Below are positions 1-7,855 of a stretch of 64,000 nucleotides of DNA, in pieces (within the stretch, counting starts at the first letter, position 1; each line of letters begins with the position of its first letter). The notes under the pieces are model-generated. The model searched no databases. It saw only the letters and a program-made list of their open reading frames with translations, and was not told where the DNA came from. Source of the DNA: Haloechinothrix aidingensis (GTDB lineage Bacteria > Actinomycetota > Actinomycetes > Mycobacteriales > Pseudonocardiaceae); contig NZ_JACCKD010000003.1 in assembly GCF_013450155.1 (NCBI RefSeq), forward strand, positions 583,950 to 647,949. The letters run 5' to 3'. The translations under genes were made by a program, and so were the position numbers.

Positions 1-813
1 GGCTACGAGGCCAACGCCGTCGTGATCGCCCACGTCGCCGAGACCGAGCTGGGCTGCACGGTGCACAAGAAGGAGCTCCAGGAAGAGGTCGCCTGGCAGG
101 GCTTCGGCACCGGTGAGGTCGACGCGATCGTGGAGAACTGGGGCCACGAGGACCTCAAGCAGCGCTACATCGAGGAGCAGGGCACCGCCGTGGAAGCCGG
201 CTCGACCGGTGTCAAGGGAGAGATCGGCTGGTTCGTCCCGGAGTGGATGACCGAGGAGTACCCGGACATCACGGACTGGGAGAACCTCAACGACTACTCG
301 GACATGTTCCAGACCTCCGAGTCCGGCGACAAGGGCCAGTTCCTGGCAGGCGACCCGGGCTTCGTCTCCAACGACGAAGCGCTGGTGGAGAACCTCGACC
401 TCGACTACAAGGTCGTGCACGCCGGAAGCGAGGCCGCGCTCAACGAGGCGTTCAGGCGCGCCCACGAGGAGCGTGAGCCGCTGCTCGGCTACTTCTACCG
501 GCCGCACTGGCTGGAGGCCGAGATCGACGTGGCGCGCGTCGAGCTGCCGCCCCACGAGGAGGGCTGCGACGACGTGCGCGAGGAGGTCGACTGTGACTAC
601 CCGGAATACGATCTCGACAAGATCGTCCGGGCGGAGTTCGCCGAGGAGGGCGGCCCGGCATACCAGCTCGTCGACAACTTCGAGTGGACCAACGAGGATC
701 AGGTCCAGGTGGCCAGCTGGATCACCCAGGACGACATGGAGCCGGCCGAGGCCGGAAAGAAGTGGGTCGAGGAGAACCAGGACGTGGTGCAGACCTGGCT
801 CGGCCAGGAGTGA
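1..813 (+). CDS. Glycine betaine ABC transporter substrate-binding protein (5' end missing)
   Basis: The reading frame is open from the first base, so the N-terminus, including any lipoprotein signal, lies outside the window. The visible 270 residues match the OpuAC/ProX-type domain (PF04069): a GYEANAVVIAHVAETELG start to the lobe, VDAIVENWGHEDL, a Trp-rich lobe (WFVPEWM) and YFYRPHWLEAE, where aromatic residues of this family usually make the cage for the quaternary ammonium group. The protein is strongly acidic, as expected for an extracellular binding protein. The permease and ATPase genes are probably upstream, outside the window. It should deliver glycine betaine or a related osmolyte to an ABC importer. 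A long perfect hairpin follows the stop, so this is the last gene of its operon. Confidence 0.9.
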   Translation, partial: GYEANAVVIAHVAETELGCTVHKKELQEEVAWQGFGTGEVDAIVENWGHEDLKQRYIEEQGTAVEAGSTGVKGEIGWFVPEWMTEEYPDITDWENLNDYSDMFQTSESGDKGQFLAGDPGFVSNDEALVENLDLDYKVVHAGSEAALNEAFRRAHEEREPLLGYFYRPHWLEAEIDVARVELPPHEEGCDDVREEVDCDYPEYDLDKIVRAEFAEEGGPAYQLVDNFEWTNEDQVQVASWITQDDMEPAEAGKKWVEENQDVVQTWLGQE

Positions 814-818
814 CGGCC

Positions 819-859
819 CTCGCACGAGCACGGCTGTCGGACAGCCGTGCTCGTGCGAG
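819..859 (+). terminator. Perfect 19-bp hairpin, operon-end terminator
   Basis: Two 19-nt arms (819-837 and 841-859) are exact reverse complements around a CGG loop, starting 5 nt after the betaine-binding protein stop. There is no U-tract, which is usual for terminators in GC-rich actinobacteria. It ends only 9 nt before the next ATG, so the DUF2237 gene either has its promoter inside this hairpin or receives read-through. Confidence 0.85.
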
Positions 860-868
860 AATCAGAGT

Positions 869-1261
869 ATGACCACCGATCGCAATGTGCTGGGCGGCGA
901 ACTCGAGGTCTGCGGTACCGACCCGGTGACCGGTTTCTACCGGGACGGCTGCTGCAACACCGGCGAGGAGGATCTCGGGAACCACTCGGTGTGTGCCGTG
1001 GTCACCGCGGACTTCCTCGCCAACCAACACTCGGCGGGCAACGACCTGTCCACGGCACGCCCCGAGTTCGGCTTCCAGGGGCTCGAGCCGGGCGACCGCT
1101 GGTGCGTCTGCGCCGCTCGCTGGCTACAGGCCTATGAAGCCGGCGCCGCGCCGCCCGTGGTACTCGCGGCGACACACGCCAAGGCACTCGACGTCGTCCC
1201 CCTGGAGGCGCTCCGGGAGCACGCCGTCGACGTCCCCGCCGACCCCAGCAGCCTGACCTAG
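869..1261 (+). CDS. DUF2237 family protein
   Basis: This 130-residue protein starts at the ATG just after the hairpin. It shows the DUF2237 pattern: NVLGGELEVC near the start, TGFYRDGCCNTGEEDLGNH, a central VCAVVTADFL segment, and GDRWCVCAARWLQA in the second half, with conserved Cys residues in CC, VC and WCVC. The family is widespread in bacteria and has no established biochemical role; the conserved Cys and His suggest metal or redox chemistry, which is inference. No good Shine-Dalgarno is visible because the preceding terminator arm occupies that position. The longer upstream extension of the frame runs antiparallel to the betaine-binding gene and is not real. Confidence 0.85.
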   Translation: MTTDRNVLGGELEVCGTDPVTGFYRDGCCNTGEEDLGNHSVCAVVTADFLANQHSAGNDLSTARPEFGFQGLEPGDRWCVCAARWLQAYEAGAAPPVVLAATHAKALDVVPLEALREHAVDVPADPSSLT

Positions 1262-1284
1262 CCGCCGCACCCACGAGGTGTGGC

Positions 1285-1339
1285 CGAGCCGAAGGACCCC
1301 TCCGGTACATATGTGGTACCCAAGGAGGCCTTCGGCTCG
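1285..1339. repeat. 55-nt palindromic repeat, copy A
   Basis: The ends read CGAGCCGAAGG and CCTTCGGCTCG, and the centre is GGTACATATGTGGTACC. It is an imperfect inverted repeat able to form a long hairpin. Its reverse complement matches copy B at 2430-2484 in 51 of 55 positions, so the two copies lie in opposite orientation on either side of one gene. It overlaps only the doubtful 5' extension of that gene. Confidence 0.85.
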
Positions 1340-1390
1340 CCGGGGAGTTGTCCACGGCGGTGCGGTTGTCCACAGGCTGAGCGGTCCGGT

Positions 1391-2374
1391 ATGTGTGATG
1401 CCCGGATGGCGCGTCACGGTCGGCTGGTGGGTACACGGGCGGACGTTGATTGGTATGACGTCGACGCGGCGGCGCCGAACCGCGTGTTGACGCGGCCCGA
1501 GCTGCATCGGCTCGGTGTGACCCAGCGCATGATCTGGGCGCGTGTACGCCACGGCGGCCCCTGGCGACGGCTGCTCCCCGGCGTGATCATGTTGCGTAAC
1601 GGGACCCCCACCCGCACGCAGGCCGTCGACGGCGCGCTGCGGTACGCGGGCAACGGGGCCGTCGTTACCGGCTTGGCGGCCGCAGAGCTGTACGGCATGC
1701 GGAAGATCCCCGAGTCCGAACAGGTTCACCTCCTCATCCCGCACCACAACAAGCGGGTCAGCGCAGGCTACGCCCTCATCGAACGCACCACACGGACACC
1801 GGCCACCGTTGTCAAGCAGGGCTTCCCCGTCGCAGACGTCACCAGAGCGGTACTGGATGCCGCCAGGCGGATGACGGACCGTAGCGCCGTCGAAGCACTG
1901 ATCGCTGAGGCCGTACAACGCAGGTGGACGACGCCACGTCGCTTGCGAAAGGAACTCGAGGAAGGCTCCGACCGTGGCTCCGCGCTCCCCCGCGCCGTGC
2001 TCCCGGTGATCGAGGCAGGAGCACACTCCACTGCCGAAGCTCGTGGGGCGGAGTTGGCCGACCGGTCGGGGTTGCCGCGGATGCGGTGGAACGTGCGGCT
2101 ACGAACCGTCGATGGCAGGATCCTGCCCAGGCCGGACGGCTGGCTCGACGACGTGTGCCTCGCGTGGGAGATCGACTCCTACGAGTACCACCTCTCGCCT
2201 GCTGACTACGCGCGCACACTGCGCAGGCATGCCACGATGACGGCGCACGGCATCATCGTCGTGCACACGTTGCCCTCGCGATTGACGTCCGAACCCGACG
2301 CCGTCATAGCCGAGCTGCGCGCGGCGTACCACCACGCCGCGCGGCGCCCACGCCCTGCCATCATCGCCGAGTGA
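1391..2374 (+). CDS. AbiEi-like N-terminal domain plus DUF559/Vsr-like endonuclease fold protein
   Basis: The protein has 327 residues from the ATG at 1391; the ATG at 1406 is equally possible. The frame is open back to 1280, but that part translates the palindromic repeat. The first ~60 residues (LTRPELHRLGVTQRMIWARV...WRRLLPGV) look like the winged AbiEi_4-type domain of abortive-infection antitoxins. The C-terminal third (WLDDVCLAWEIDSYEYH) resembles the DUF559/Vsr-like PD-(D/E)XK core, with a possible E-x-D centre and a downstream YH. Such fused proteins are numerous, multi-copy and functionally uncharacterised in actinobacteria. No toxin partner is adjacent. The two flanking inverted repeats suggest it may have moved as a unit, which is inference. 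Confidence 0.7.
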   Translation: MCDARMARHGRLVGTRADVDWYDVDAAAPNRVLTRPELHRLGVTQRMIWARVRHGGPWRRLLPGVIMLRNGTPTRTQAVDGALRYAGNGAVVTGLAAAELYGMRKIPESEQVHLLIPHHNKRVSAGYALIERTTRTPATVVKQGFPVADVTRAVLDAARRMTDRSAVEALIAEAVQRRWTTPRRLRKELEEGSDRGSALPRAVLPVIEAGAHSTAEARGAELADRSGLPRMRWNVRLRTVDGRILPRPDGWLDDVCLAWEIDSYEYHLSPADYARTLRRHATMTAHGIIVVHTLPSRLTSEPDAVIAELRAAYHHAARRPRPAIIAE

Positions 2375-2429
2375 TCACCGGTGAGCCTGCGCGTCCCCGG
2401 CTGTCGGGCTGCGGGGCAGCCGACGGGGT

Positions 2430-2484
2430 CGAGCCGAAGGCCTCCTCGGGTACCACATATGTACCGAGGGAGTCCTTCGGCTCG
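2430..2484. repeat. 55-nt palindromic repeat, copy B
   Basis: This is the inverted partner of copy A at 1285-1339, with 51 of 55 identities to its reverse complement. It lies between the convergent stops of the AbiEi/DUF559-like gene (2374) and the M15 lipoprotein gene (2488), where it would form a strong hairpin from either strand and could act as a bidirectional terminator. Confidence 0.85.
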
Positions 2485-2487
2485 CCC

Positions 2488-3708
2488 CTACCGGGGCTGC
2501 ACCAGGCGGGCGAGCTCGAAGTGCATCGGGTCCGTCCACTCCCAGTGGCCGCCCCAGGCGAAACCCCACCGTTGGAAGATCGCGACGACGTCCCTGTCGA
2601 TCTCGCCGGGCGTGCCACGCTGGTTGGTAGAGACGTTGATATCGACCGCGATACCCCACGTGTGCAGCGACAGGCCCCGCGCGGGATCGCGCCCGATGAA
2701 CCGTGGGACGTAACACCCACCGTAGTCAGCCGGGTCGATGGCGTCCGCCAGTCCGCGTTCGACGATCTCCTCCAATGCGGCGCGCAGCTGGCTGAGCAGC
2801 ACCCGGTGGCACGTCACCCGGCCGAGTAGCGGAACGCGCGCGGTGCGGATATTGGCGCTCACCCAGTCTGGATCGGGTTCGACCGTGCCATCGGAGAAGT
2901 AGCGGTACCGGAACGAGCCGACGGCCTCGGCGACCGATCCACCGCTGAGGTTGGCCAACCGCCTGCTGCCACGTTCCCCGCCGCGTACCGTGTCCTGCTC
3001 GTCGGCGAGTGAGCGCACGACGGCGTGCTCGCCGGTCATCGACCGGATCGACTCCGCGAGGTCGACCAGCTCGGCACGGCCTGCGGACAGCACTACCGCG
3101 TTGTCCCGTGTGATGCCGAGCTGCCCGGCGCGCCGCTCGTTGACCACCCCGTCGACGCCCGGGATGGTGGCGGCGTACGCGCCGATCCGCAACGTCATGC
3201 CCATGCCCCGCGTGCGCACATCAAGCGCGCCGCCGAGTGGGCCATCCAGATCCGCACCGATGCCGTGCTCGAGCGCGATGTCCCCCGCGGAGATCACCTC
3301 CCAGACATCGTCGTTGGTGGCCGTTGCCTCCGGGGTGAACGCGCGGATCCGCCCGAGGTCCCCGCCCGCGACCGTGATCGCCCGCTCACCCACGGCGACC
3401 GAGCTCACCGACAGCGATGCGGCCGCGCGCACGCCTGCCAGCTCGCGGACCTCGTCCACGAACCCGTCGGGGAGCGTCTCGCTTCCCATGACCATCAGGT
3501 CCGGGCCGTGCAGCTCGCCGTCGAACTCCCCCGGCACGGCGACCTCCGCTGCCTCGTCAGGGTCGTCGCTACCGGCGGCTACCTCGGCCGCCGCCACGTC
3601 CGTTCGATCTCGAACACCGTCCTCATCGGCGAGACCGCATCCGGCCACGAACCCGGCGATCAGGAAAGCGACCACGCGTCGCGGCACGGTTCGTCCGGCC
3701 CGCCTCAT
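2488..3708 (-). CDS. M15-family (D-alanyl-D-alanine carboxypeptidase-like) lipoprotein
   Basis: The ATG at 3708 overlaps the upstream stop as ATGA, giving 406 residues. The N-terminus is a lipoprotein signal: basic residues, a hydrophobic stretch, then VAGCG with the lipid-modified Cys at 24. A low-complexity acidic linker and a domain of unknown fold follow. The last ~110 residues carry the M15C/VanY-type zinc peptidase signature: HTWGIAVDIN supplies a His and an Asp, and WTDPMHFEL supplies the second His. It probably trims peptidoglycan stem peptides on the outer face of the membrane. The large middle domain (residues ~60-270) has no family I recognise. It is coupled to the small membrane protein upstream. 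Confidence 0.8.
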   Translation of the reverse strand: MRRAGRTVPRRVVAFLIAGFVAGCGLADEDGVRDRTDVAAAEVAAGSDDPDEAAEVAVPGEFDGELHGPDLMVMGSETLPDGFVDEVRELAGVRAAASLSVSSVAVGERAITVAGGDLGRIRAFTPEATATNDDVWEVISAGDIALEHGIGADLDGPLGGALDVRTRGMGMTLRIGAYAATIPGVDGVVNERRAGQLGITRDNAVVLSAGRAELVDLAESIRSMTGEHAVVRSLADEQDTVRGGERGSRRLANLSGGSVAEAVGSFRYRYFSDGTVEPDPDWVSANIRTARVPLLGRVTCHRVLLSQLRAALEEIVERGLADAIDPADYGGCYVPRFIGRDPARGLSLHTWGIAVDINVSTNQRGTPGEIDRDVVAIFQRWGFAWGGHWEWTDPMHFELARLVQPR

Positions 3709-4175
3709 CCGTGCCCGGCGAGTTGCCGCTGTTCGAAGCCGACCGGCTGACAGATCCTGCACGCGGTCAGGTTCCGAGTCCGCGCCTCGCTGAGCCGGAT
3801 CAGGTGAGTCCGGTCGCTGGACTCCGGCAGATGACAGTCCTGGCGATGGTAGGAGTCCTCACCCGCCAGGACCATGTCCGCGGAGTCGGCACCCGCCAGC
3901 GCCTGGGCGCCCTGCCGTTCGGTGGCCTGCACCAGCCGATCGATGGCGGCCTCCAGCCGCGCCCGGTCGGCGCGCTGGTTCTGCACGACGAGCAGCGCCG
4001 AGCCGATGACGACCAGGCACAGCCCCGCGACTCCACCGGAGATCAGGTAGGGGAACTGGGCGGGCACGTAGTCCCAGGTCGCCGCGCCGTTCCAGCCGAG
4101 GAACACGGCGACGAACCCGGCGAGGCACAGCGCCATACCGAGATGGCTCGTCAGGCGGTTGAGATTGGTCCTCAC
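3705..4175 (-). CDS. Two-helix membrane protein with Ada-like zinc-binding tail
   Basis: This protein of 156 residues has two hydrophobic segments (about 13-30 and 43-66), then a coiled-coil stretch rich in Arg, Ala and Gln. The C-terminal region reads YHRQDCHLP...LTACRICQP. The spacing of YHxxDC and CxxC resembles the small Ada-type zinc ribbon found as a tail on many bacterial proteins, so four Cys/His ligands may bind zinc. Its stop overlaps the start of the M15 lipoprotein gene by 4 nt, which implies translational coupling and a joint role at the envelope. The function is unknown. Confidence 0.75.
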   Translation of the reverse strand: MRTNLNRLTSHLGMALCLAGFVAVFLGWNGAATWDYVPAQFPYLISGGVAGLCLVVIGSALLVVQNQRADRARLEAAIDRLVQATERQGAQALAGADSADMVLAGEDSYHRQDCHLPESSDRTHLIRLSEARTRNLTACRICQPVGFEQRQLAGHG

Positions 4176-4223
4176 TCGTGACTCCTCTCCTGCGAGACCC
4201 CGGTGCCGTGTCCGCGAGTCCGG

Positions 4224-4934
4224 CTAGGCACCGAGGTAGGCCTCACGCAAGTTCACCTGCTGCACCTCGTCACCCACGCCCGTGTACACCAGGGTTCCCT
4301 TCTCCATGATCAGCGCCCGGTCCGCGAACGGCAGGGCACCGGCGTTCTGCTCGACCATCAGCACCGTTGTGCCGTCGGCCTTGATCCGGGACGTCACCTC
4401 CCATACCACCCGCGCCACGGTCGGGCTCAGTCCGAGCGAGGCCTCGTCGATCAGCAGGAGCTTCGGGCGGGACATCAGCGCGCGGCCGACGGCCAGCATC
4501 TGCTGCTCGCCGCCGGACAGCGTGCCTGCGAGCTGGCCGGAGCGCTCCGACAGGCGCGGGAAGTAGTCGAGCACGAGGGACATCTGGTCGCGCACCACAG
4601 CCGAGCTCTTCCGCCGGGTCCACGCGCCCAGCTTGAGGTTCTGGCGTACGGTCAGCCCCGGGAACACCCGCCGGCCCTCCGGGCACAGCGAGATGCCCGC
4701 GGACACCCGCGCCGACGGCGACTTGTGCCCGAGGTCGCGCCCGGCGAAGTGCACCCGGCCCGACTGGGGCCGCAGGAGCCCGGCGATGGTGCTCACCGTG
4801 GTGGTCTTGCCCGCGCCGTTGAGCCCGAGCAGCACACACACCTCCCCCTCCTGCACGGTGAAATCGACGCCGTGCAACACCGGGAACTGCCCGTAGCCAA
4901 CGACCAGACCCTCCACATGCAACAACGCCATCAC
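4224..4934 (-). CDS. livF: Branched-chain amino-acid ABC transporter ATP-binding protein LivF
   Basis: The 236 residues have all ATPase motifs: Walker A GLNGAGKTTT near residue 40, signature LSGGEQQM, and Walker B LLLIDEASLGLSP. The short length and the ending ...VYTGVGDEVQQVNLREAYLGA fit LivF rather than LivG. It hydrolyses ATP on the cytoplasmic side to drive import by the LivHM permease. The start overlaps the livG stop as ATGA. It is the last gene of the six-gene Liv operon; no strong terminator follows before the zinc-tail membrane protein gene 48 nt away. Confidence 0.95.
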   Translation of the reverse strand: MMALLHVEGLVVGYGQFPVLHGVDFTVQEGEVCVLLGLNGAGKTTTVSTIAGLLRPQSGRVHFAGRDLGHKSPSARVSAGISLCPEGRRVFPGLTVRQNLKLGAWTRRKSSAVVRDQMSLVLDYFPRLSERSGQLAGTLSGGEQQMLAVGRALMSRPKLLLIDEASLGLSPTVARVVWEVTSRIKADGTTVLMVEQNAGALPFADRALIMEKGTLVYTGVGDEVQQVNLREAYLGA

Positions 4935-5782
4935 GCATACTCCTCTTCCCGCACCACCGGCAGCGTCCCTGCGGTCCCGGACTCCGTCCCGGCATCCGCC
5001 TCCGCTCCACCGCCCTCGACGGGTTCCTCACCGAGGTAGGCGCGGGCGACCTCGGGGTGGTTGCGTACGTGCTCGGGTGCCCCCTCGGCGAGTACCTCTC
5101 CGAAGTTGAAGCAGTACACGTAGTCCGATACCTGGGTCACCAGCGGCACGTGATGGTCGATCATCACGATCGATGTGCCGAACTGCTTGCGCAGGGCCAG
5201 CAACGTCTCGCCGAGCCCGTGCGCCTCCTCCGGGCCCATTCCGGACCCGGGTTCGTCGAGCAGCAGCAGATCGGGATCGGTTGCCAGCACGGTGGCGATC
5301 TCCACTCGCTTGAGCATGCCGTACGGCAGGTCCGCGACCGTCGTGTCGGCCACATCGGACAACCCGAGCAGCGCGAGCAGCTGGCGCCCCCTGCGGGTGA
5401 TCCTGCCTTCCTCGATGAAACTGTTGAGCCCGCCCGCGATGCCGAACCAGGGGTTGTACTCCGTCTCCAGGTGCTGGGCGGTGCGCAGGTTCTCCAGCAC
5501 GGTCGCTCCCTTGACCAGCCCCACGTTCTGGAACGTGCGGCCGATGCCGAGCGCCGCTCGCTTGTGTACATCGAGCCTGCTGACATTGCGGCCCCGGTAA
5601 CGGACCTTCCCTCTGGTCGGCCGGTAGAAGCCCGTGATGCAGTTGAACAGGGTGGTCTTGCCGGCCCCGTTCGGACCGATGATCCCGACGATCTCCCATT
5701 CACCGACCTCGAGCGAGACGTTCTGCAGCGCCTTGACCCCACCGAAGTGGATGCTCACCGCGTCGACGTCAAGCACGGACAT
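4931..5782 (-). CDS. livG: Branched-chain amino-acid ABC transporter ATP-binding protein LivG
   Basis: The 283 residues contain Walker A GPNGAGKTTLFN, the LivG-style signature LPYGMLKRVEIA in place of canonical LSGGQ, and Walker B LLLLDEPGSGM. The C-terminal ~30 residues are an extra acidic tail (VEGGGAEADAGTESGTAG) beyond the usual LivG end. A good Shine-Dalgarno (GGAGG) precedes the ATG, and the start lies 14 nt inside the livM gene. It should pair with LivF as the second ATPase of the importer. Confidence 0.95.
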   Translation of the reverse strand: MSVLDVDAVSIHFGGVKALQNVSLEVGEWEIVGIIGPNGAGKTTLFNCITGFYRPTRGKVRYRGRNVSRLDVHKRAALGIGRTFQNVGLVKGATVLENLRTAQHLETEYNPWFGIAGGLNSFIEEGRITRRGRQLLALLGLSDVADTTVADLPYGMLKRVEIATVLATDPDLLLLDEPGSGMGPEEAHGLGETLLALRKQFGTSIVMIDHHVPLVTQVSDYVYCFNFGEVLAEGAPEHVRNHPEVARAYLGEEPVEGGGAEADAGTESGTAGTLPVVREEEYA

Positions 5783-6962
5783 CGCTGACCTCCACTTCCT
5801 TGAGCTTGCCTGCGTTGCGGTCGAACCGCTTACCCAGCATCCAGTCCTTGACCGGACCGATCAGCTGTCCGATACCCCCTGGCAGCAGCGTGATCACGAT
5901 CAGCAGCAGGAACGGGCCGATGACGATCCCGGTGAACTCCGCGGGCAGGCCGATCGTGCGCTCCAGGAAACCACCGCCCTCGGAGCCGCCTCCCTCGCCG
6001 AGGCCGGCGAAGAACGCCGACCCGATCACCACCCCGATGCGGTTACGCAGCCCTCCGACCACCGTCATCACCACGAAGATCAGGGCTAGCTGGAAGTCGA
6101 AGATGCCGGGCACGATGATCTGCTGGTGATGCGCCATGAGCGCACCACCGATTCCGGCGAACGTGCCGGACACCACGAACGCCAGCAGCGTGTACCGCCG
6201 CACGTCGATGCCGTAGCTGGCGGCCACCCGCGGGTTCTCCCGCAGTGCCTGCAGCGCGCGACCGCCCTTGGACCTGGTCAACCGCCAGTCGAGCCAGAGC
6301 ACCAGCACCAGGAAGGCCAGGCACAGGAAGTAGTACATCTGGTCCTCGGCGAAGCCCGCAGGCCGGTCCGCCGGCTTGCCCCCCTCACCACCGGTGATCT
6401 CGGAGACAGCGAACAGGCTGTTCTCGGCGAACGTACCGTAGGCAAGGCTGACGAGCGCGAAGTACAGCCCCGTCACCCGCAGCGACACCGCTCCGAGCGC
6501 CAGCGCCTGCACCGCCCCGAACCCGGCAGCGACGACCACGCCGAACCAGAACCCGAGACCGAGGTTGGTGACCACGTACGCGGAGGCGAACGCGCCGATA
6601 CCGACGAAAGCCTGGTGACCGAGCGAGAGCTGGCCCGCGTAACCGATCAGCACGTTCAGCGACAACCCGATGATCGCGAATATCACCGCGGCGATCGCGA
6701 GGTTGATATCGGACACCCCGAAGTCGAATGGCGAGAGCACGTTCGCGGGTACCGCGAGGATCAGCCAGAGCAGCAGCACCCACGCCGCGGCCCGGGCGAA
6801 CCAGCCGCCCGCGGACGGCCGGAACCAGCCGTTCTCCGCCGCGGCTACCGCGGGGAGGGCTTTGGTGTCGTCGGCCCCGTCCGCGTCCCGGGGCTCGACC
6901 GTGCTCGCCTCGGATGCCGCGTGCCCGCGCTTACCCGGTTTCCTGCGTAGCGTCGTGCTCAT
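5769..6962 (-). CDS. livM: Branched-chain amino-acid ABC transporter permease LivM
   Basis: The 397 residues begin with ~60 polar residues, longer than typical LivM, followed by about ten membrane segments. The family hallmark GYAGQLSLGHQAFVGIGAF is present early in the permease, as is the cytoplasmic coupling region RALRENPRVAASYGID. Its start overlaps the livH stop by 4 nt. Together with LivH it forms the membrane channel. The C-terminal part (SAFFAGLGEGGGSEGGGF) has a glycine-rich loop between the last helices. Substrate cannot be read from the sequence; Liv systems of this class also import amides and other small amino compounds. Confidence 0.93.
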   Translation of the reverse strand: MSTTLRRKPGKRGHAASEASTVEPRDADGADDTKALPAVAAAENGWFRPSAGGWFARAAAWVLLLWLILAVPANVLSPFDFGVSDINLAIAAVIFAIIGLSLNVLIGYAGQLSLGHQAFVGIGAFASAYVVTNLGLGFWFGVVVAAGFGAVQALALGAVSLRVTGLYFALVSLAYGTFAENSLFAVSEITGGEGGKPADRPAGFAEDQMYYFLCLAFLVLVLWLDWRLTRSKGGRALQALRENPRVAASYGIDVRRYTLLAFVVSGTFAGIGGALMAHHQQIIVPGIFDFQLALIFVVMTVVGGLRNRIGVVIGSAFFAGLGEGGGSEGGGFLERTIGLPAEFTGIVIGPFLLLIVITLLPGGIGQLIGPVKDWMLGKRFDRNAGKLKEVEVSDVRA

Positions 6963-7855
6963 ACCGTCGCCTTCTCCCGAACGAACACTCCCTGGGGCCG
7001 CAGCAACAGCACCCCGAGCAGGAACAAGAACAGGAACAGGGCACGCGAACCGTCCACCCCGTCGAAGAGTGTCAACGAGCCGAGCTGCTCGACCACGCCG
7101 ACCACGAGACCTCCGAGTACGGCCCCCGGCATGCTGCGCATCCCGGCGAGAACGGCTGCCATGAAGCCCTGCAGCAACGCCGCTCCCGCGCCGAACGTGA
7201 GAAAGCCGGCGGTGAACGTCAGGTTCGGTCCGGACAGGACACCAGCGAGCCCGCCGAGAAACGCGGCGATACCCCAGGTCAACATCGAGACCCTGCGCAC
7301 GCTGATACCCACCAGCTCGGAGGCCGTGGCTTCCTGCTGCGCCGCCTGCACGGCGAGCCCCGTCGGTGACCGGAAGAACAACGCGAGCCCGACGGCGACC
7401 GCGAGGAGCACCAGCAAGGTAATGACCTGCTGGTGGGTCACCGGAGTACCGAACGGCTCGCCTGCCACTCCCTCGATCATCCTGGGCATCTGCCGGATGG
7501 GCTGCGCGTTGTTCTGCCAGAACTGGATGCCGATCGCGGCCAGCGCCACACCTGCCGTTCCCACCAGCAACGTCACCCGCGAGCTGTCGCGGAGCGGACG
7601 GATGATCAACCGCTCGGTGGCCAACCCCATCGCCACGGCGGCGGCCAGCCCGAACAGCACGCCGAAGGCGTAGTGCCAGCCCCAGAGCTCGACGGCAACG
7701 AACGCGGCGAACAACCCCGTCGTGCCGAACTCGGTCTGCGCGAAGTTGAACACCCTGGACGCCCGGTAGACCAGCACGATGCCCAGCGCGACCATGCTGT
7801 ACACGCTGCCGGTGAGCACACCGATAACCAGCGCGGCACCAATCTCGTCAATCAT
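6959..7855 (-). CDS. livH: Branched-chain amino-acid ABC transporter permease LivH
   Basis: The ATG at 7855 shares one base with the stop of the binding-protein gene (TGATG), giving 298 residues. About eight membrane segments are visible. LivH features include GSVYSMVALGIVLVYRASRVFNFAQ at the N-terminus (family pattern G-x-x-Y-x-L-x-A-x-G-x-x-x-I-Y) and the conserved cytoplasmic loop near ATASELVGISVRRV. It partners LivM in the permease. The longer upstream reading of this frame (to 7906) would run into the binding-protein gene and lacks a ribosome site. Confidence 0.93.
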   Translation of the reverse strand: MIDEIGAALVIGVLTGSVYSMVALGIVLVYRASRVFNFAQTEFGTTGLFAAFVAVELWGWHYAFGVLFGLAAAVAMGLATERLIIRPLRDSSRVTLLVGTAGVALAAIGIQFWQNNAQPIRQMPRMIEGVAGEPFGTPVTHQQVITLLVLLAVAVGLALFFRSPTGLAVQAAQQEATASELVGISVRRVSMLTWGIAAFLGGLAGVLSGPNLTFTAGFLTFGAGAALLQGFMAAVLAGMRSMPGAVLGGLVVGVVEQLGSLTLFDGVDGSRALFLFLFLLGVLLLRPQGVFVREKATV

